64,000 nucleotides of DNA from JACKAQ01 sp965227145 (GTDB lineage: Bacteria; Calditrichota; Calditrichia; RBG-13-44-9; J075): the NCBI GenBank assembly GCA_965227145.1, contig OZ245730.1, positions 4,216,001-4,280,000 of the forward strand, written 5' to 3'. Positions within the stretch are counted from its first letter, which is position 1, and every line of letters starts with the position of its first letter. This document shows positions 59,441 through 64,000 of this stretch, one piece after another. The notes beneath the pieces are model-generated. The model had not been told where the DNA came from and searched no databases. It was given only the letters and a program-made list of their open reading frames with translations. A program made the position numbers and the translations under genes.

Positions 59441-61363
59441 GTGATTCAGCTTGTATGGGTTCTTCTGATGTTAACCGGCGCCATTTTGGCTCAGCCGGCA
59501 TGGGTGAATTCTGCCATCCATTTCGGCAAAAAAGCATCCACCGAAAAGGAAGCGAGCGTACTGACACTCCACAATGAGATGTCCGTAACAATCAGCAAAA
59601 AAGGCGACGCCAAAATTTTTTTAAGGGTTGCCAACCGGATTTTAAGCAAAGACGGCACAAACTGGGGCACGTTTAAAACACCGGAAACGCCGTTTTACAA
59701 AATCAAATCGATGAAAGGTTGGGCTGTCCGTAAAAACGGTGATGTTGAAACGTTATCCAAAGAGAACATCATCAAAATCGGGATGACGGAAAGCAGCGGC
59801 TATTATGATGATGAATATTCGCAAGTGGCCATTTTGCCGAATATCCAACCGGGTGATGTCGCGGCTTTTGAGGTAGAAATTGAGGAGAAAGGGTGGACAA
59901 CCCAATTTAATTCTTTTACGTTTCAATCGCAGCAACCGGTTGTCACGGCTTTTTTGTCCGTTGAGCTGCCGAATGGCTGGGATATTAACGCTGCGGAATG
60001 GAACCTCAGCGATGTCGTTTTCAATCAGACTGAAAATCGCTATGTCTGGAAATTAAAAGATTTGGCGTATCAACCGGATGAACCGCTTTCGCCGCCGTGG
60101 CATTATCTGAACCGGAGAATTTCCTTCACCTGTTTTGATACGCTGGGAATCGACGAAACGCATTTTCAGGATTGGCAATCAGTTGCCGGATGGATGGAAG
60201 AAGCCTATCGCCAGCCAGCGTTCGCCAGCGCAAGCATACGCCAAAAAACGCTGGAGATCACCGAAGGGCTTGGCACTGTCCGCGAAAAAATTCAGGCTAT
60301 CGCTAATTTTTGCCAAAATGATATTCGCTATGTGGCTGTGGAAATCGGCAAAGGGCGCTGGCAACCGCGACTGGCGGAACAAACCCTGTATAACCGTTTT
60401 GGCGATTGCAAAGATAAAACAACCCTGATGCGGGCGATGTTAGCCGCGCTGGACATTCCATCCGCACCGGTGTTGGCAGGCATAAATACAGCTGTCAATC
60501 CGGCGCTACCTTCCCCGTTCCAGTTTGACCACTGCATTTTGGGAATACCCGACGAAACCGCGGAATTACAGGCCAGCTATTCGGATGCAACCGTCGAAAA
60601 CTGGCTGTTTTTTGATCCAACCGATGAAGCCACACCACTCGGCGAAATTCCCTGGACGTTGCGCGGCAGGCATGTGCTCGTCGGTCAGCAAATTGCGGAT
60701 TCATCGACACTGATCAAACTGCCGTATCCCGATCCCGAAAATTTCAGACGCTGGCAAACCGCCCGCGCAACAGTTTCACCGGAGGGCGATTTATCGGCGG
60801 ATATCCGCATTGTTGATTTTAGCGGATGGTCCGCGTTTACCAAATACGAATTGCGAAACGGCAGCGAAACGGAGCTAATCGAAATTTGGCAAAGCCGTTT
60901 TGGCTCGAACATCAGCGGCGGAACCATCAGCAATTGGCAGAGCGGTTTTGCCGCAGATTCCGCATGGGTCAGTTTTACGCTGACCGCGAAGGGGTATTTA
61001 CAGCACAGCGGCGATTATTTGCTGCTCCCCGCCAATTTTCTGGAATATTCCTACATACCGAAGTTAAAAAATGAAAAGCGGCACCATTCCATCTGGATGG
61101 GCTCACCCAAACGAACCGATTCATTTATCGAATGGCAACTGCCGGAAAGCTGGCAGATCGAAATTGACAGCAGCTATCATTTCGAAGATTTACCGGCGGC
61201 AACCGTATTTTCCCAAATGCAAAAAACCGCAAACGGCTTTTCGATTGAAACCGGTTACCGCACTCACGGCATTTTGCTTCCGCCGGATGAATATTCAGCC
61301 GTGAGGAAACTGCTGAAAAAACATCAATTTATAAAGGGGCTTACGATTCTAATAAAACAATAA
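59441..61363 (+). CDS. Exported DUF3857/transglutaminase-like protein (catalytic triad present)
   Basis: A 640-residue protein. A signal peptide (LVWVLLMLTGAILAQ) is followed by a DUF3857 domain (about 35-220; KIKSMKGWAVRKNGDVETLS, GDVAAFEVEIEEKGWTTQF) and a transglutaminase/protease-like core (about 240-420). The presumed triad is present: Cys323 in NRFGDCKDKTTLMRAML, His364 in FQFDHCILGI and Asp392 in FFDPTDEATPLGE. A C-terminal beta-rich part (DUF2569/DUF3858-like) ends the protein. GTG 59441 with AAGGGG 6-12 bases upstream is the best start; TTG 59423 is the alternative. It is followed after 24 bp by a paralogue lacking the triad. Role unknown; envelope-located. Confidence 0.85.
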   Translation: MIQLVWVLLMLTGAILAQPAWVNSAIHFGKKASTEKEASVLTLHNEMSVTISKKGDAKIFLRVANRILSKDGTNWGTFKTPETPFYKIKSMKGWAVRKNGDVETLSKENIIKIGMTESSGYYDDEYSQVAILPNIQPGDVAAFEVEIEEKGWTTQFNSFTFQSQQPVVTAFLSVELPNGWDINAAEWNLSDVVFNQTENRYVWKLKDLAYQPDEPLSPPWHYLNRRISFTCFDTLGIDETHFQDWQSVAGWMEEAYRQPAFASASIRQKTLEITEGLGTVREKIQAIANFCQNDIRYVAVEIGKGRWQPRLAEQTLYNRFGDCKDKTTLMRAMLAALDIPSAPVLAGINTAVNPALPSPFQFDHCILGIPDETAELQASYSDATVENWLFFDPTDEATPLGEIPWTLRGRHVLVGQQIADSSTLIKLPYPDPENFRRWQTARATVSPEGDLSADIRIVDFSGWSAFTKYELRNGSETELIEIWQSRFGSNISGGTISNWQSGFAADSAWVSFTLTAKGYLQHSGDYLLLPANFLEYSYIPKLKNEKRHHSIWMGSPKRTDSFIEWQLPESWQIEIDSSYHFEDLPAATVFSQMQKTANGFSIETGYRTHGILLPPDEYSAVRKLLKKHQFIKGLTILIKQ

Positions 61364-61387
61364 TTCCGAATCAGAGGGGAAACAGAG

Positions 61388-63376
61388 ATGCAAAAGGGGC
61401 AAATCTTTTTCGTTGTGTTGATTGGTATTTTTTTGGGCGGCGGACTGTTCGCAAAGGATTTCGAGTGGGCAGAAATCACCGATTCAGACTGGGAAGTAAC
61501 CGCCGATTCCGCAAACAATATCCGCAATGCGGTTATGCTGTTCGAAAAACTGGAAGTGGACGACCAGAAAATGGTGGATGGCAAAACGTATTACACGCTG
61601 TATCGGCGGGTGCGCATCCTCAGTCCGGAGGGGCGTGAATGGGGTGATGTTGAAATCCCATATGTGAATAAAAAACAAAAGATTGAGAAAATCGAAGCCC
61701 GAACCGTTTTGCGGGACGGCCAAATTTTTCTGTTAAACAAAGATGATATTTATGAGAAGGAAATTATTAAAACAAAAGATGTCAAAATTAAACAAAAATC
61801 GTTTTCTTTGCCGGGAATGACAGATGATTGCATTGTTGAATATTATTTGAAGTTGCGGTTGCCGGACAGCGAAAACCAGTGGGTCACCGAAAAGGAAATT
61901 TTCCTGAAAGAAGGGGAATTAACCTGGCTTTTTTACAGGGGTCGCGGGATGTCCAACTATTTTTATGGCGTACTTTCCGATTATTTCTCACCGAATTATC
62001 TTTGGGAAAACATGGCAATTCCCCCCGAAATGGAAAGCCTGCCGAACGAAAAAAAAGCGGAAAAAATTATCTTTCGCGTAAAAGATGTGCCGCCATTTAC
62101 GGCGGAAAGCCACACTCAGCCGGATGAAGCTATCAAAGGAAATATCCGGTTCTATTACAGCACAAGTTCATCGGCAACCGATTATTGGGGCGATTTGGGC
62201 AATAATATCAACAAAATGGTCAAAAAATTTACGGAATATAACAAAAAGGCCAAAAAAGTTGTTGAACAATTTGATACCCTTGCTACCCGCGATGAAAAAA
62301 TATATGCCGCATATAACTGGCTTCAAAAAAACATTGACAACACGAGTTATAAGGACGACGAGGACGAAGAGAAGAAATACAAACCCATTGAAGCGGTTGA
62401 TGATGTGATCAAATATGGCTACGGTTCATCGACCAATATCAATATGACATTTCTGGATATGCTCCAGCTGATGGGCATCGATGTCAAATTTGTTTATGCG
62501 GTTGACCGGGATGATAACTCGTTTAATCGTCAGGCAAAATACTGGCAATTCGACCGTTCAATGGTGGGTATTCAAAACAGTAGCAACAAATTCACTTTTT
62601 ACAATCCCGCCGCCAAATATCTTCCGCCGGAAAGTGTTGCGTGGTATAACGAAGGCTCGATCGGTCTTGTCGTCAGCGATTTGACCGCCACTTTTGCGAC
62701 CATTCATTCATCATTTTCCAGAGATAACATTATGCGACGAACGCTGGATTTGCGAATGACGGATGACGCCGAAATTACCGGACGGATTGTGGAGGAATAT
62801 AAGGGTCATTTCGGGCGCGAAATCCGATTCAAACTGGATGATCTGACAGAAGATGAACAAATTGAATTTTATAAAGAACGGGCAAAGGAAAATTACGTTC
62901 AGATCGAGATCGATTCCATCATGACCCAGAATATTAGTGCCGATGACTGGCGAACCTCCGTCCGGATGAAATGCCAGGTTGCGATGGAATCTGCCGGACA
63001 ATTAATGGGCAACCGCATTCTCATCAAACCGAGCCATTTTTTCTCCCGGCAGGAAAACCCGTTCCAAACCGAAACGCGCAAATACCCGATTGTTTTTGAT
63101 TTTGCACATGAAATTTTTGAAACGATCAGCATTGTGATGCCGGAGGGCTGGATTGTCGAAGCGGTGCCGGAAGATCAGCGGTTTGCCAATCGCGTTGGCG
63201 AATGCCACATCCAGTTTCGCAATTTTAACAACGGCAAGTTGCTTTCGCTCCAGCGGGTTTTCAAACTCAAATACCCGATGATCAAACCGGAATTTTACAG
63301 CGATGTCCGGGAATTATTCAATGTGCAGCAACTGCTGGAAGAAAAAACGATTATTTTGAGCGGCGTCAGCGAATAA
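61388..63376 (+). CDS. Exported DUF3857 protein with a degenerate transglutaminase-like site
   Basis: A 662-residue paralogue of the preceding protein. It has a signal peptide (IFFVVLIGIFLGGGLFAK), a DUF3857 domain (about 30-230; RRVRILSPEGREWGDVEIPY, RTVLRDGQIFLLNKDDIYEK) and the core fold (about 280-430). Aligned with its neighbour, the Cys position in GDCKD reads GSSTN (Ser348), His in FDHCILGI reads Arg390 in FDRSMVGI and Asp in FFDPTDE reads Asn406 in FYNPAAK. All three catalytic residues are therefore changed, while the fold motifs and full length are kept. It is probably a non-catalytic partner of the first protein. ATG 61388 is preceded by AGAGGGGAAACAG. Confidence 0.85.
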   Translation: MQKGQIFFVVLIGIFLGGGLFAKDFEWAEITDSDWEVTADSANNIRNAVMLFEKLEVDDQKMVDGKTYYTLYRRVRILSPEGREWGDVEIPYVNKKQKIEKIEARTVLRDGQIFLLNKDDIYEKEIIKTKDVKIKQKSFSLPGMTDDCIVEYYLKLRLPDSENQWVTEKEIFLKEGELTWLFYRGRGMSNYFYGVLSDYFSPNYLWENMAIPPEMESLPNEKKAEKIIFRVKDVPPFTAESHTQPDEAIKGNIRFYYSTSSSATDYWGDLGNNINKMVKKFTEYNKKAKKVVEQFDTLATRDEKIYAAYNWLQKNIDNTSYKDDEDEEKKYKPIEAVDDVIKYGYGSSTNINMTFLDMLQLMGIDVKFVYAVDRDDNSFNRQAKYWQFDRSMVGIQNSSNKFTFYNPAAKYLPPESVAWYNEGSIGLVVSDLTATFATIHSSFSRDNIMRRTLDLRMTDDAEITGRIVEEYKGHFGREIRFKLDDLTEDEQIEFYKERAKENYVQIEIDSIMTQNISADDWRTSVRMKCQVAMESAGQLMGNRILIKPSHFFSRQENPFQTETRKYPIVFDFAHEIFETISIVMPEGWIVEAVPEDQRFANRVGECHIQFRNFNNGKLLSLQRVFKLKYPMIKPEFYSDVRELFNVQQLLEEKTIILSGVSE

Positions 63377-64000
63377 TCAAAGCCGCCGGTCAACCGCCAT
63401 AAAACCGGTCAGTGTTATGAACCCGACAGCGCCAACGCAATACCAAAATTCGTTGGCGCCGATAGCGGCGTATGCCCACGTGCCCAATGTGGGACCGATA
63501 ACAAACGACACGCCAAATCCCAACGAAAATAATCCCATATATTTTCCGCGATGGCGCTCCGATGCCCGTTGCGCCACAAATCCCGCAACAACCGGGAATA
63601 TGAGCATCTCGCCAATCGTCCACAATGTGACAGTAAACGCGATGAAAACGATGCCGCTGCCCAGCGGTAAAATTGCAAATCCCACATAAAAAAACACAGC
63701 GCCAACCGCCATCAGCCGCATCGGGCGAATATGCTCCAACCGGTGGATGATGGGCATTTCGAAAATGACAATCAGGAATGCGTTGAGCGCCATCATCAGC
63801 CCGATATCGCTTTCGATAAATTTGTGAAATTCCTTGAGATAAATCGGCCAGGTGTTGAATGCCTGATTGAAGGTTGCGCCGACCAAAATCATGAACGCCA
63901 TCACAATCAGAAAAATGGTGTCACGCCACGGCGAGATGGTGCTGGCAACCACCGGATTGGCAGATTCGCCCGCAACCAACGGACTTTTGCGAAAGAAAAA
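63377..64000 (-). CDS. MFS transporter, C-terminal part
   Basis: The frame is open to the right edge, so this is the 3' part of a larger gene (207 codons seen). It shows about six transmembrane segments, e.g. DTIFLIVMAFMILVGATFNQ, AVGAVFFYVGFAILPLGSGI and VTLWTIGEMLIFPVVAGFVA. A typical MFS loop occurs near the middle (RASERHRGKYMGLFSLGFGV). It resembles the drug/metabolite-type MFS half with the loop between helices 8 and 9. Substrate is unknown. It converges with the DUF3857 gene: the two stop codons abut. Confidence 0.8.
   Translation of the reverse strand, partial: FFFRKSPLVAGESANPVVASTISPWRDTIFLIVMAFMILVGATFNQAFNTWPIYLKEFHKFIESDIGLMMALNAFLIVIFEMPIIHRLEHIRPMRLMAVGAVFFYVGFAILPLGSGIVFIAFTVTLWTIGEMLIFPVVAGFVAQRASERHRGKYMGLFSLGFGVSFVIGPTLGTWAYAAIGANEFWYCVGAVGFITLTGFMAVDRRL

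Overview
The window looks like one contig of a free-living bacterium of the Fibrobacterota-Chlorobiota-Bacteroidota (FCB) group, most plausibly a Calditrichota-like lineage. This placement is an inference. It rests on four large exported proteins that end in a C-terminal module with a YPNPFNPQTTI-type motif, on a kynurenine mono-oxygenase/kynureninase pair, on a fused MoaC-MogA, and on a balanced base composition with no plasmid or phage genes. No rRNA, CRISPR array, transposase or integrase was seen. One tRNA, a tRNA-Ser(CGA), is present.

Layout. 0-2.6 kb: end of a cell-surface polysaccharide cluster (thymidylate kinase-like end, polysaccharide deacetylase, family 4 glycosyltransferase). 2.9-5.0 kb: a ClpP-type protease with Asn at the catalytic Asp position, then a HipA-like kinase/DUF3037 pair whose kinase start is frame-disrupted. 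5.2-9.4 kb: exported deacetylase, kynureninase, kynurenine 3-monooxygenase and 3-methyladenine glycosylase in a tight run. 9.6-13.5 kb: RNase Y with a poly-Asn tail, a sodium:neurotransmitter-type symporter and an acyl-CoA thioesterase. 13.7-17.1 kb (minus strand): an Sfp-type phosphopantetheinyl transferase followed by a KS-AT polyketide-synthase-like protein that lacks the catalytic residues of both domains. 17.7-21.2 kb: orphan ParA, lipoprotein cyclophilin, RecQ. 21.3-29.1 kb (minus strand): SDR oxidoreductase, an overlapping nucleotidyltransferase/small-protein pair, AsnRS, VOC protein, fructose-1,6-bisphosphatase, DapA-family aldolase, and an ABC exporter divergent from a MerR/GyrI-like regulator. 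30.2-31.3 kb: a double-AP2 protein and a Fur-family regulator. 31.4-46.3 kb: exported surface proteins, including a protein of about 3,380 residues with 26 tandem Ig/cadherin-like repeats. 46.4-50.7 kb: NAD kinase, glycosyltransferase 2, MoaC-MogA and MoaA under a Moco riboswitch. 51-57.4 kb: an exported serine hydrolase and a run of small genes (GNAT, interrupted DinB, ankyrin, DUF1697, P-loop kinase, UDG-like, VOC). 57.4-58 kb: a 42-bp minisatellite, two copies of a stem-loop, and the tRNA. 58-64 kb: beta-propeller phytase, two DUF3857/transglutaminase-like paralogues (one intact, one with all three catalytic positions changed) and the end of an MFS transporter.

Themes. Most genes are ordinary housekeeping or surface functions. 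What stands out is a set of apparently maintained proteins that have lost catalytic residues (KS-AT, second DUF3857 protein, ClpP Asp-to-Asn, hotdog His-to-Asp), recent higher-order duplication inside the giant adhesin-like gene, and many small palindromic intergenic repeats. No complete, clearly novel multi-gene system could be demonstrated. The best candidates are the pseudo-KS-AT with its phosphopantetheinyl transferase, the stand-alone tandem AP2 protein and the HipA-like/DUF3037 pair.
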